From NCBI RefSeq assembly GCF_963662255.1, contig NC_085046.1, positions 142,119,762 through 142,183,761 of the forward strand: a DNA stretch of 64,000 nucleotides, given 5' to 3'. Position numbers and translations under genes: made by a program. Below the pieces are notes generated by a model. The model saw only the letters and a program-made list of their open reading frames with translations, ran no database searches and had not been told where the DNA came from. Of the stretch, positions 51,108 to 62,465 are shown piece after piece (the first letter of the stretch is position 1; each line of letters begins with the position of its first letter). Source of the DNA: Cinclus cinclus (lineage: Eukaryota; Chordata; Aves; Passeriformes; Cinclidae).

Positions 51108-54100
51108 CACCAGTAAAAAACACCTTACTGCAAGTCATTAAGAAAACCGACTCATTGACTAAAAGAAAAAAATCATTATCTTTGGAAAAGGAAACAGCCA
51201 ATATAACTGCAAACTACCGGTCTGACCACCCATTTTTCATTCTTACAACCACAGAACATACATGAAAAAAAATCCCCTATCTCTGAGATTAAAGAGAACT
51301 CAGACTGATGGCTTATTTAAATGAAGTTTCTCAAGCTGTTTGAGGCTGAAAATCACACCTGTACCAAAAGCCTGGCAGAGCGATGAAGGGTTGGGTCTGG
51401 TAAAAAGCATAGGACTCTGCAATTCCTTGTTTTTGGGTCATGGAATGGAATTTAAAATTGATCAGCCATTTACCTCTAAGGATGTGCTGGACATGTTCCA
51501 TGGACCAGACTCCTGGGCTAGGAACAGTCCTAACTCTGCAGAGCATGAATCCAGCCTAGGACTGGTTGCCTGCACAAAAGTAAATGCCTGTGTGCCACAG
51601 GTATTTCGAAGAAAGTTAAGGAAAGGAGAGTACGGGGCTACTGCTCTTAGTCTGGGAACTTGGCACTGATGTTCAGCTTCAGTCAGAATCAGTTATATTC
51701 CTAAATTCTGACCTGTTTCTTGGTGGCTAGCAATGATTCAAGGCCAACACTGAAACCATTAAAAATTGTCTGAGGTCTTAACTTATGTCCTTGGCTGTCC
51801 TTCAGGGGATTTGCTCATGGTCTACTTCAGTGACTGACTTGTAAATCAGCCTGGTCCTGGCCCTCCATCCAGGGCTGAACAACTCCTTGCTTACAGTAAT
51901 AAACACTCACCACAGAGGGCTGAAATCTCCTGGTGGATACACCCCTGCTAGACAGAGGATACCTCATTAGCTTCATTTGGGGCTGCTCCTGATTTGCATT
52001 GGTTTAACTGAATAACAGACTTCAGCTGGAAATGGATGGGAGCAGCAAATCAGCCCCAGCACATCACAGCCCTGCTGAGACGGAGCAAGGCTTTGAAAAG
52101 CCTTTTCTCATGCTAAAGCAAAACATAAAAGTCCCTCCTACTGCAATCCAGGAGTCACACTGCATCATTGTATTTTATCTTTCAGTGATACATTGCTGAT
52201 TTTAACCAGGCGAGAGAATCAGGCCCAGGGTGATGTTTCCTGGAGCTCTTTGTCCCAAACCACTCTTTGCTGCACTAGCGAGCTGGAAGGTGATGTTACA
52301 TGTAATGCAGCTAGAAAAAAGGGGCAGCACATTCTTCTGCTGGCACAGTCTTGCTCATTTCAGTCAGTTGTTTGAGCCATCTGTTCTCAGCCACCAACTA
52401 TTCATTTCCAACATGGTCCCCATGTCAGCTAGCCAGGAAGACTGTGTCCTGCAGATAATGCTCAGTTGTCCCTTGCCACTGGAGGAACGTGCCCAAGAAA
52501 CATTTCTTTCTGCTCAACCGACCTCAAAATGTTGGTGATGAATTCAGTTCTTTGCCAATACCATATGAAACTGCATTTCTTACAACCACTGCATTTTATA
52601 TAATGCAATATCTATATGGTGATTATTTTATTTATGTTTCCTTTACTTCAAGGCAGAGGAAGTCAGCAGCTGGGGCTGCAAGATAGAGGCACCCACCAGT
52701 TACTGGGCTGTGTTGTTCACGGGGGTGATAAGCTTTTATCACCCACTGGGAGTTAGGATCTTGTCTAAGTGATAGCAACCATCCCTTGAAAACAGAACAG
52801 AGCTCTCACTGTTTGCCTGTCTGAAAGGAAGGAGTTTATAACCCCAGACTTTACAGTGACTGTGAGCTAAAACATGACATAGCTTGATTGTCTTCATTTC
52901 TTGAGTCATTCTCTTGCAAGTCACAATGTGAGTATTTGCTTCCTTTGCATCAAGAGTTTAATTGTGTTTGCATTACCCCTTTCTCTGTATTAAGACTGGA
53001 AGTCTTTAAAAGCACCTCCCCCCTCCTATGTGACTTTGATTCTGCTAATCCTTACCCACCTTTTGAATGAATTAAAAGGCAGTTTATGGTTTACAGAGAG
53101 AAAAAGTGCAAATGAGAAGCAATTCCTTGGTCATTGTGTGTGTAACTGGAGGTTGTTTCAAACACAAAACAGGAAAAAATATTACTTCAATGGATTTTTT
53201 TATTTTGCTCTTTGGATTTCATACCAAGGGAGACAGAGGGTAACTGTTGTTGTTTTGCCTTTGTAATTAAAATGACATCATAAGATTAGCTATGTGGTAG
53301 CTGGATATCATCTGTTTGGAAAGTTCTTCAGTTAAAAGGAAAACAGGAAAACGTCAGAAGGTCTATTTTCAACTAATGTAAAAAATTATGTGCTTGTCTT
53401 ATTTGTTCATGTGGATTGCCAGGAATTTCAACCTTCTCCACAGAAAGAGATATTTGGCCCATTTCTTATATTAGTCAAATAATTTTACAAGAAAATGTAA
53501 AAAAACCCGGGTATGATTTTAGCATTCTAATTTTGCACTTTTTGCAAAAGGAAATGTGACCCAAGTGGGAGCTGAGCAAGAGAGAAAGGGCTCTGCTGCG
53601 AAGAGGAGTAACCCTCAGCCACACTTTAAGCTTTAGCCACTGTCTTTTCAGGCACAAACTTTGCTTTTTGTGGGGCAAGCTGGCTGCTTTAGTGTACTTG
53701 TTTTATTTGGTGTGGCTTCTTCCCCAGAAGGTTATCTTCTACAGGTATAAGGGTCAATGGTGCATCAGCAGTGACACAGTGAGCCCTGGTGTGACATAAA
53801 TTGCATAGAATCCTGTCTGTCCTCAGACCATTGCACAAGCATCTAACACCCTTACACTGGTGCTGTACTGTGGCTGAATGTGACAGTCTAAACTCCTGTG
53901 ATGTCTTTACATGTTTAGACATCTCAAACTGATGTCTTCACAACATAAAAGGCTTAACAAAAATGAGTCTGAGCAACCTTCACCTCAGCCGCAACATCAA
54001 CTCCAAGGCTTGGTAATTGAATTCCCATAGAATTACTTCTGTTGGGTAATTTCTTAGAAGGATGCACCTTGCTTTTAATATTCTGCATCAGCTTTTAATT

Positions 54101-57100
54101 ATATTATTAATAATACTGTATGTAAGGGATGTCTCTCTTTTTTGTTTTTAAACAAGTCTCTTTAAGGGTAAACTTAGGGAATAGATCCACATTTGATGCA
54201 ATATTCATACTGCTCTGTGATCTAGAAATTCAAGTGTGTTTCATGATGTAAATTGACCTTAGAAAGCTATTTGTTCTGATACATTTTTGGTCTGAAGTGA
54301 AATATTTCTGGGAATTCCTCACTCCCACTAAAATTTTTCCAAGGAAATGCCTGTGACATATCAAAGGAGACATTTGTATTTCCAGAGCAGAGCAGGAAGG
54401 GAAGCATAATGCTTTTACCAACTTGATTTTAAGGGTGGATTTTTTATAAATGCTTATCACTGGAATAGCTTCACTCCCACTTAATGAATGGCTTATGAGA
54501 TTTTCAGGGCTCCAGCGCAGAGTGCCTGCTACATGCCACAGTGACTCCTTTAAACTGGTTAAGTTTTACTGCTCCCATTCTTGCAGTTTTTTTAACACTT
54601 GAGGTGAAGAGGAAGAGTGGGATGGGAAGGAAGTGGTGTGGAGACCTGACTCCTATTTGTGACCTACTAGCAAGTAATTCGTAATTCAGGAAATCAGACC
54701 TGGGCTGCATTCAGAGAGTGTTGATTTTCTACGTGTTTTTGGGGCTTCCCATTTAACAATGGTGCAGTAAAAACAGTATGATATAGTAAAGCTAACATTT
54801 CTAAGGTATGAATTATGATTCTCAGTATTTATTTGTGAAAAAGAGGGAATAACCTTTTCTTAATACTGCAAAGTCTTGTGGTGATAAATCCACAGGTACC
54901 AAGGACAGGAGGACTATTTATATCTGATGTGTGAATGGACAGGGCTCAGAGGCTTCAAGTCTGTGGCAAGCACAGGGTGGCCAGCTGACCCACAAGCGAT
55001 TCACCAAAGTAAGTCCTGCTTTGAATTTGGTATTGAGGGTCCTTTTGACCTCTGATGCCCTCCCTGGAAGAAGGAAAGCAGGGAGCAGGAGCACTGATGG
55101 CAGAGAAGCGAAGGGGAGGGCAGGGGAACTGACAGTCAGCACTGCTTGGCACAGCAGGGATGCTGAATTCAAGGAGGAAGGTGAGACAATAATGCCCCCT
55201 CCCTGCAAAGAGGGGTGAACTCCGAGGACAAGTTCTGCCTCCCACAGCCTCCCACAGCGTTATCTGTTTCTGATGTGAGCAGATGCTGAAGTGAAACAAA
55301 CCTCCTTCTGTGGCAATAAAATGAGAACGAACAATGACAGAAGTTAAAGTGCAACTCACAGAATGTGAGTGGAAAAGCTCTCCCCAAGCCACAGCCAAAC
55401 CCAAACAGTGAAGAGGAGATTATCTGCACCCAACTATCCCAAAATGGCAACAAGGGATGTGGGGGTACAGCTGCAAGGACCAAGGATCAGCCCCAGCTGT
55501 GCACACATACTTGAAACCTCCAGATATTGGCAGGGGGCTTTCTCTGACACAAAACTCAGGGAAATTCCTCTGCAAAGGGCTGCAGTGCAGGGGTTTGAAC
55601 AGCGAGCTGGAGGGCAGGCAGTCTCACAGAGATGGACACCCTGCACCACTCGGACACGCAGCATATGTGCACATAAAAGGCTCTTCACCTTACCCAGGGT
55701 CAGGTTTTGTACCCACATTGGACGTTGACCTTTACAAATTTACCTCGAGGTAAAACTGGAATGTTTTGATGGTGCTGTATTTTTAAATTATGATGCCTTG
55801 TCTGTGTTTTCCTAAAGAAAAGCATGACTTGTTATTAGATATAAGAGAGAAATAGAAGAGATAAGAAGATAAGCCAAGCATTGTCCTCAGCAAAGAAGAA
55901 ACAAAGAAACAAAGAAGCAAGCCAGAGATAAGAGAGGCATTTTGTTTGCAGAAAGTTTTTAAATTTCTCTCACACTGATCTGAAGAAATGTCAAGGGGGC
56001 AAGCATTATTCTTTATGAGCAAACATAATTGAAAGATATTTTTGATGGCAGTGATTGTAAGAAATAGGGGTAAATGTGAATGTCTCCCACAGAAACAGTC
56101 ACACGTTTTTGTCTGCCTTTAATTTTGGTGTATATTCAGTGGCTTCAGACATACTGGTTATTTCTCAAAGGTCACAAACTATGTCTTTGTCAGTGGACCA
56201 TCATTATAAAAGCAATTATTAACTATATTTTCTTATTCTATGGGATTGTAGAGCTCTACCTGAACTTCAGAGGTCTGTAAAAATGTTGAAAGGCTGCAAT
56301 CTCTGGGTATTTCCCATTTCACCTGTTGCTTGCAGCAGGACAATCACCAGTGCTACATGAAATCAAGGTTATTTGCAAGGCTTTTTGAAGAATAAATAAA
56401 TAATTTTATTTTTCAGAATACTGGAAGTAGCTTCTGTCACTGAAGTCAAATATTTGCTAAGATGAGACACATCCAAGATTATCTCTAGGTCAATTTTTTT
56501 CACCCATTGGCAAAATCCAGAGCTCTCTGGGGCAATAATGTTTATGGCGCAGGTATTGGCCACTGAAATTACTCTTTCAGTCTGGTGTAATTTGAATAAA
56601 ATAATGTTAGTCATCAATAAACAGGAAGCTGATTTTGGCAGAAACCCTGCCCTGCCCCAGCAGCAGCTGTCTTGCTCCCACCTCTCCTCTAGTATCACAT
56701 TCTCAATGTTGAACTCAGCTTCCCTTCAGCATCTTGTTCAGGCCACTAGCACAGACTTTCACACCTCCTAATCCCCAATCCCACAGATCTGTGTGGCCAT
56801 CTCTGTGTGCCAGATGTTCATTCCTGCAGCTGCTGCTGTGGAGCCTGTAAAGTTTTGAAGTCAGATGTAACAGCTTCCACACTTTGGGGGGAGATTGAGC
56901 TCAGTCCATGTCTGACCACAGTGAAAGACTTGGGCTCCACTTGGGTCCTGCGCACACCTTGCATGGTTGCTTCATGTTGGACTTCAGTTTTTTTTTCTCC
57001 CTTTTGGGTTGGCCTGTATAGAATTAATGTTATGTTCATCTTTAGTTCCACCAAGAGAAAAAAAATATACCTTCGTCAGGAAAATAAAGAGGAGAAAACC

Positions 57101-57899
57101 ATAAAATAAAATGCTGCTACACTAAAATGTGTAATGATGGGGTGAGACAAGAAAGTGATCTTTATAGGAAATTGTTTTGCTTGAAAATCAGATTTTTTTT
57201 TTTCAAGAGTGATGGGGAAGGTGTGGGCAGTACTGTCACTGCAGGCAGAGAAGGGCCAGATTTGGGCTTATTCCAGGGAGGATTGGTAAAATATGATCAC
57301 TTTGTTTTGGTAGAGTTTATCAGTTAGCCCATGGTTTGCAAACCTCAATTCTAAACTCAGCTAGTACAAATCATGAGGCTTTCAAGCATCTGTGTTGGGT
57401 CAAACTTTAGAAAAAGGAAAACAAGAAATTCCAGAAGCTTCTGGTATTTCCAGTACAAGGCCAAATTTTGCATGATCTAAAGAGATACGTTTCAGTTCTG
57501 GTTACCACTGAGAACCCTAACCAAGAAAAACAGAAGAAACTTCTATCTTAGAAAACCATAAAATTATCTTGTAAAGTTTCAGGTGAACAGAATAAACAAT
57601 AGAAATATGAGCTCTGGATGAGCAGGGGAGTGTGCTCCCTTGCTTTCTCAAGCTCATCCGAAATACATTTCCAACCTTTCTAAGGCTCATCCTTGCTGAG
57701 GAAAGAAAAATACACATCTATTTAGGCTGCTATTGCTCTGGTTAGGAAACTGGAGAAGTTGTAGTTACTATTTTTACAAGTTTGCTTCCTTCAGGGGAGA
57801 GATATCTTAGGGTTGAGGGGGAGGTAATGTGATCTCTTTTTCTATTTTTATAAAGGGCCTGGGGATGCACCAGGAAGCTGCAGATCTGTGCAGTTGAAA
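51108..57899. other. Unique noncoding sequence, no gene seen
   Basis: No exon is supported. The densest overlapping frames lie at 54918-55753, a locally GC-richer patch where up to five frames on both strands exceed 90 codons. None has a recognisable domain, and the patch is better explained by fewer stops in GC-richer DNA. An AT-rich TAATTATATTATTAATAATA run is at 54096-54115. A purine-rich AAAGAAACAAAGAAGCAAGC run lies near 55903-55922. Confidence 0.55.
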
Positions 57900-58160
57900 G
57901 TCTTCAGCTCCTCTTTTGAGATACTAAGGGAGGAACAGTTAGAAAAGCATGGCCTAATTAAGGATATCTAATATGGTTTCAGGAAGAGAAGGGCATGCCT
58001 CATTAACTGGCTGGAATTCTTTGAGGATATTGCAGCTCAGGGAGACCAAAAAAAGGCAACTCACTGTGACCATTGTGTATCTCAGTGGGCTGGGAGAGAA
58101 TAAAACACATTTAGGAAGTCCTGGGGTTGATACTTACATTTGCAGAGTGGGTAAAAATAT
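57900..58160 (+). mobile_element. Ancient CR1-like LINE fragment within RT coding
   Basis: At 57975-58034 the plus strand reads GFRKRRACLINWLEFFEDIA, which fits the conserved G-F-x-K-x-x-x-C-L-x-N segment of CR1-type reverse transcriptases. A shifted frame after the A7 run at 58048-58054 reads TIVYLSGLGENKTHL, comparable to the segment that follows (the VVYLDF region with its catalytic aspartate), here degraded with the aspartate replaced. Frame changes and stops show it is dead. It appears older than the tail-only copies. Boundaries are rough. Confidence 0.5.
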
Positions 58161-58283
58161 AACACTAAATTACCCAGTATTTAAACCTGCGGGGAGTGTA
58201 ACTCTTAGTTCTTGAAATCATAGCTGCATTATGTCTTTTAATATTTTATTATTTTTAATATTTTATTTCTTGAAAAAAATAAA

Positions 58284-58301
58284 ATTATTATTATTATTAT
58301 T
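58284..58301. repeat. (ATT)n short microsatellite
   Basis: About six ATT units following an A-rich stretch. This is a simple repeat. Confidence 0.85.
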
Positions 58302-58748
58302 GATCTAATTGGCTTTTGTGATTCAGCTGAAATGAAAGGTGCAGGGTTTCCAAATGATCTTGTGCTAAATTTGGAGAGCAATGAGGAAAATTGCAATTAG
58401 ATACAGGCAGAGTTAAATGCTTTTTAAAGTTTCTACCATGGCAGATGGTGTCAATAAAGGTCAGATAAATGTAGCATCATGCTTATAAGTCAAAGAGCCT
58501 AGAATCAGGAGAGAGAATGAGGTGGATGGAGGGTTTCTCTGTATATTGACCAGTTTAATGTGGGAATAGCAGGAGATGCAGTTTTCCCACATCTTTGCAG
58601 AAAGAGAATCTAAAAATGCTTGAAGTTACACTTAGGAGAGAGAAATTACTCATAAATGCACATTTTGACAGAGGAAAAGTAGAGTTTTGCATGAACCTGC
58701 CCAATGCTGCAGGAGCAGGGCTTGCAGCTGAGGGACAGCAAGAGCTCA

Positions 58749-58778
58749 GGGGGGAGGGAGGGTTGATTGGGGTGTGGG
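58749..58778 (+). other. Potential G-quadruplex tract
   Basis: Five G-tracts of three or more bases occur within 30 bp: G6, G3, G3, G4 and G3, with loops of 1, 1, 6 and 3 bases. This satisfies the usual G3+N1-7 pattern for a quadruplex on the plus strand. No gene or promoter is visible next to it. Confidence 0.7.
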
Positions 58779-59071
58779 ATTGAGGTCAGTAGGGATGTGG
58801 AAACAGAGAAGCATTTTGAGCTCTTCTCACCTGAGGGTGGCATGTGGCCAGTTTGGCCACTCACCTGGTTGCCTGGCCATCCCAAGGGCTGAGTGCAGTG
58901 CTGTCCACTTCTAATCCTACAGAACCCTGTTGCATGTCTGTCTGCTGGGAGTAAGGGTGCTGTCATCATAAGCTCTCCACCACCTGGAAATTCCTTCAGA
59001 GCCAGGGAAACTGCATGGTTTTGATTCCATTGTGCTCCTCAGAGCTTTCAAAAGACCAATTGCCATTCTTT

Positions 59072-59836
59072 TCATAGAATCATAGAATGGCTTGCTTTGG
59101 AAAGGACCTTAAACAACATCTAGTTCAGCCCCCTGCCATGGGCAGGGACATGTTCCATTAGACCAGGTTGCTCAAAGTCCCATTCAGCCTGGGTTTGACC
59201 ACTTCCAGGGATGGAGCATCCACAACTTGTCTGGGCAACCTGTTCCAGTGCATCACCATCCTCACAGGAATGAATTTGTTCCTAGTATTTTTTAATATCT
59301 AATCTAAACCTACCCCCTTGAATTTTAAAGCCATTCTCCCTTGTTCTGTCACTACATGTTCCTGTAAAATGTACCTCTCCATCTTTCTTGTAGGCTCCCT
59401 TCAGGTACTGGAAGGCTGCAATTTGGTTACCCCTAGCCTGCACAATCCTAATTGTCTTAGCCTTTCCTAATAGGAAAGTTCTTCATTCTTCTAACCATCT
59501 TGGTGGCCACTGCACTCGCTCCAGCAGGTGAATGTCCTTTCTGTATTGGGGACCCTAAAGCTGGATATAGTACTAGAGGTGGGGTCTCACAAGAGCATGG
59601 TAGAGGGACACAATCCCCTCCCTCACCTTTCTGCTTACAGTGCTTTGGATTCAGCTCAGGACAGGTTTGGCTTTCTGGGCTGCAAGTGCCCATTGCTGGG
59701 TCATGTCCAGCCACTTTCACCAGCACCCCCAAGTCTCATCAGGGCTGCTCTGGATCTGTTCATCCCCCAGACTGCAGGGATGGGGTCAGGTTCCCTACCC
59801 AGCTGTAGCACCTTCACTCAGGTGCAGCCCCTTGAC
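59072..59836 (-). mobile_element. CR1 LINE with broken ORF2 C-terminal end
   Basis: A long 5'-truncated CR1 on the minus strand. TCATAGAATCATAGAATGG at 59072-59090 is the intact complement of the octamer end. It is followed by the GGACCTTAAA and CCCCCTGCCATGGGCAGGGA block, a segment matching the end of ORF2 (CATCCACAACTTGTCTGGGC), and further upstream ORF2 sequence (GGTGGGGTCTCACAAGAGCA). On the minus strand ATKMVRRM, near 59470-59510, is a relic of the conserved ATKMI motif region of CR1 ORF2. Stops and indels break the frame, so it encodes nothing functional. Similarity fades near 59836. Confidence 0.95.
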
Positions 59837-61974
59837 CCATTTTCTACATGGGCAGTCCTTCCATGATTTCTTGGGAAAGCCAGGTACTTTCTTTTGCTTG
59901 CAAGAGACAACTGGACCCCGAGAGCTCATTGAAGGGTCTGAGAAACAGTCCTGTGACTCAGTGAAGATTTTATTTCCTTTTGAGCAAAGGGACCATTATT
60001 AGAAGATGGAAAACAGGTGTTAGAAGGGAAGGAAATGGAGCAATCCTTGTGTTTCTTTTAATAACCATGAAATTTTAAGCACATTGAAAGATTCTTGCCT
60101 ATATGTCTCTGTTGATGAGGCTCCTTTTCAATTTAGCATGAGGCTGGACACACATCACTTTTCACTTTGATGAGAGAGAAAGGACAAATAGAGGTGGAGG
60201 GACAGGATGGACACACAGAGGTGGAGGTCCGGAGGCAGTGAGTACCTGGCTGAGGGAAGCACCACACAGCAGGCATGAGAAGAAGCATAGCTCTGCTGGA
60301 GGGTGATCACTCGGGGTCAAATGCACCTTGAGCATCACCCTTTATCCACACCCCCCTAACATCTGCTCACAGCCAGGATCCTGTGGACTGTCCACAGCCT
60401 GTGGACTGTTCCTGCCCCAACAGACCTCATAAAGAGTCTCTCTCTTGTCTGCTACTCCCCAAAAGACTCTACCAGTGTGAGTGTAGAAGAGCCACTCTTG
60501 CTTGCCTGAGGAAAAAATAGTGTGAGTGGCATTGCTGGGAAAAGGTGCCAGACTGGTGTTCCTGTGTGCAGGGAAGATGCTCCCAAGATAATTCCTGAGT
60601 ATTTGTCCTTAGTTTCTGATTTGTTCTGTGGGAAGAGCTCCTTTTCAAGTACCAGCAAATCCTCATGACTGTAAGGGCTGCACAAGCACCAAAACCAAAG
60701 ATATCCTCCTTCTACAGAACTTCAGGTATAGGAGGGACATAGAAGGAAGCAGCCAACGATGTTAGTGAGAGAGGGGAGGGGAAGTAGCTGGGGCATACGG
60801 AGAGACAGTGTCAGTTCCACTGGCAGACCATGTTTGGGGCTGACTACTTGGCTGTTAGCTGCATTTTTAAAATCTTGCAGTGACAAAGCATTTACATTCA
60901 GGATAAGAAGCATGACTTCGTTTTCCAGAGGTTATTCAGTTCTTGATCTCTGGTTTAATATAGCCAGGCAGGATATTACCCTTGATAAGTATTTTGTGAG
61001 CAATGCATCTGGTTCTAGGGAGCTGGAATATTCACTACACCTTACTAAATCACTGGCTAACATTTAGCAGGGAGGGATAAAGGAAGACTTTGTTTGAGGT
61101 GGGTTTTGAGGTGGAGGAGCTTGAAGTTTTGTGTGCACTGATGTGTATCTATGTCCCGTAAGCCGTGTCCTAGCACCAAATTTTCCATAGGGAAAACCCT
61201 AACTTGCAATTGACTGGGGTTAATTTGAGCCAGTCACTAACCAGCCAGGCTTTTGAGGCTATTATCTGTTTTTAATAGGATTTGGACCAGGACTCCAAGG
61301 TGTTACTTAGCTGAGTGCTGTATGAGTACAAGGGAAGAAATTGTATTCTGCAGATCTGTAACCCAGCGTATAAAGACAATTTTTGAAATTACAGCTCAAC
61401 TATACTCAATAAGTGTTTTACTACTGATCTAAAAAGGTTGAGAATTTCATCAAAGTATACAGAGATTATAAAATGCAAACAATAGAATATTCAGTACCCC
61501 AGAGGAAGCAAAAGGAGACAGGAAAACAAGGGATGTCCTAGACTGATTTGATTGTCTGTATTTTGAGACTAACAAACCAAAAAATAGCATTCAAGAAATA
61601 CCACATACACAGTAATTTGTGCTGTGAAACGTCATATGCCTGCAAACAAATAGACAAACAATGCACATTCATTCCCCCACCTGCATGCAGGATGTTTCCT
61701 GGTCTCACAGCACAGTGCTCTTTGCACACTAAAATCCCTTAAAAACACACACAAGTCTGGATTAAAATTTCAGAGTCCTAGACTGGGTTCAACAGCCACA
61801 AAGGACTTCAGTGCAGAACCTGTGCTGGTGAGTGAGCTTTATTCCTGGGACCTTCCCATGACATTGGCAGCCCTCCAGCACCCAGCAGTGGCCGTGCAGC
61901 TCCTCAGCACTGGTGTAGCTCTCTCTGTACAGCACTGGACACAATAGGCTGCCAGTCAGATTTGCTGTGTGATC
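59837..61974. other. Unique noncoding sequence, no gene seen
   Basis: No exon is recognised. A 17-bp inverted repeat lies at 60381-60397. Short repeated AGAGGTGGAGG units lie near 60190-60228. Frames are at most about 100 codons. Confidence 0.55.
60380..60410. repeat. Small hairpin with overlapping direct repeat
   Basis: CTGTGGA (60381-60387) and TCCACAG (60391-60397) form a perfect 7-bp inverted repeat around CTG. The 12-mer CCTGTGGACTGT also occurs twice (60380-60391 and 60399-60410). It probably arose by local slippage. Confidence 0.7.
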
Positions 61975-62465
61975 TTGTGATATTAATAATATAATGATAG
62001 CATTATAACTGGACCATTCAACTCCGTAGTTTGTTCTTCTATAAATGATTTATAAGTTTTATGCATTTTATATGTCTCTCATTAAAAATGCATTGAAAAA
62101 TACTATCAAAATACCATTTTGTGAGGCTCAGTCTCTCTTTATTCTTGTTACAGCCATCTGCCATTAAGCTTTAATAACTGGCTGATTATAATTTATTAAT
62201 TTATCACCTGTTCTTTATACAGTTGGATAATTGTCAACCAATGTGAAATGGCCTCCTATTGTGTTATTAATCCCCAAAGCAATTAGAAAACCCACTGATT
62301 GCACAAGCCATTGAAAGTGGGCAGTAACTCATGTTAGAAATTATCTGCAGTGCTCCCATCAGTGTGTGATTGGTAATGACGTTTCTGTTGCCAGTGAGAA
62401 TTTGAAAAGGGCAGTTTAACTAGGGAGGCTTTTAATTTTATTTATTTATTTTATAATAAGCCTGG
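61975..62465. promoter_or_regulatory. Best candidate conserved noncoding element
   Basis: A repeat-free AT-rich block of about 490 bp with many homeodomain-type cores (GATTATAATTTATTAATTTA at 62183-62202, AAGCAATTAG at 62277-62286), a K50-type TTAATCCC at 62267-62274, a ZEB/E-box CACCTG at 62205-62210, a C/EBP-like ATTGCACAA at 62298-62306, a CCAAT box at 62238-62242, and a CRE-like TGACGTTT at 62378-62385. All frames carry stops. This texture is typical of vertebrate developmental enhancers. Conservation and activity are inferred, not shown. Confidence 0.35.

Larger units (their letters stand above)
58161..59071. other. Unique noncoding sequence with AT repeats and a G-rich tract
   Basis: AT-rich tandem-like sequence (two AATATTTTATT units) lies at 58240-58268, with a 9-bp inverted repeat ATTTTATTT/AAATAAAAT at 58260-58285, then an (ATT)n run and a G-rich tract (both listed separately). 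No gene is seen. Confidence 0.55.

Noticed and set aside
54955..55404. 149-codon minus-strand open frame
   Set aside because: It lies in a GC-richer patch where all frames are longer, overlaps comparable plus-strand frames, and matches no family I know.
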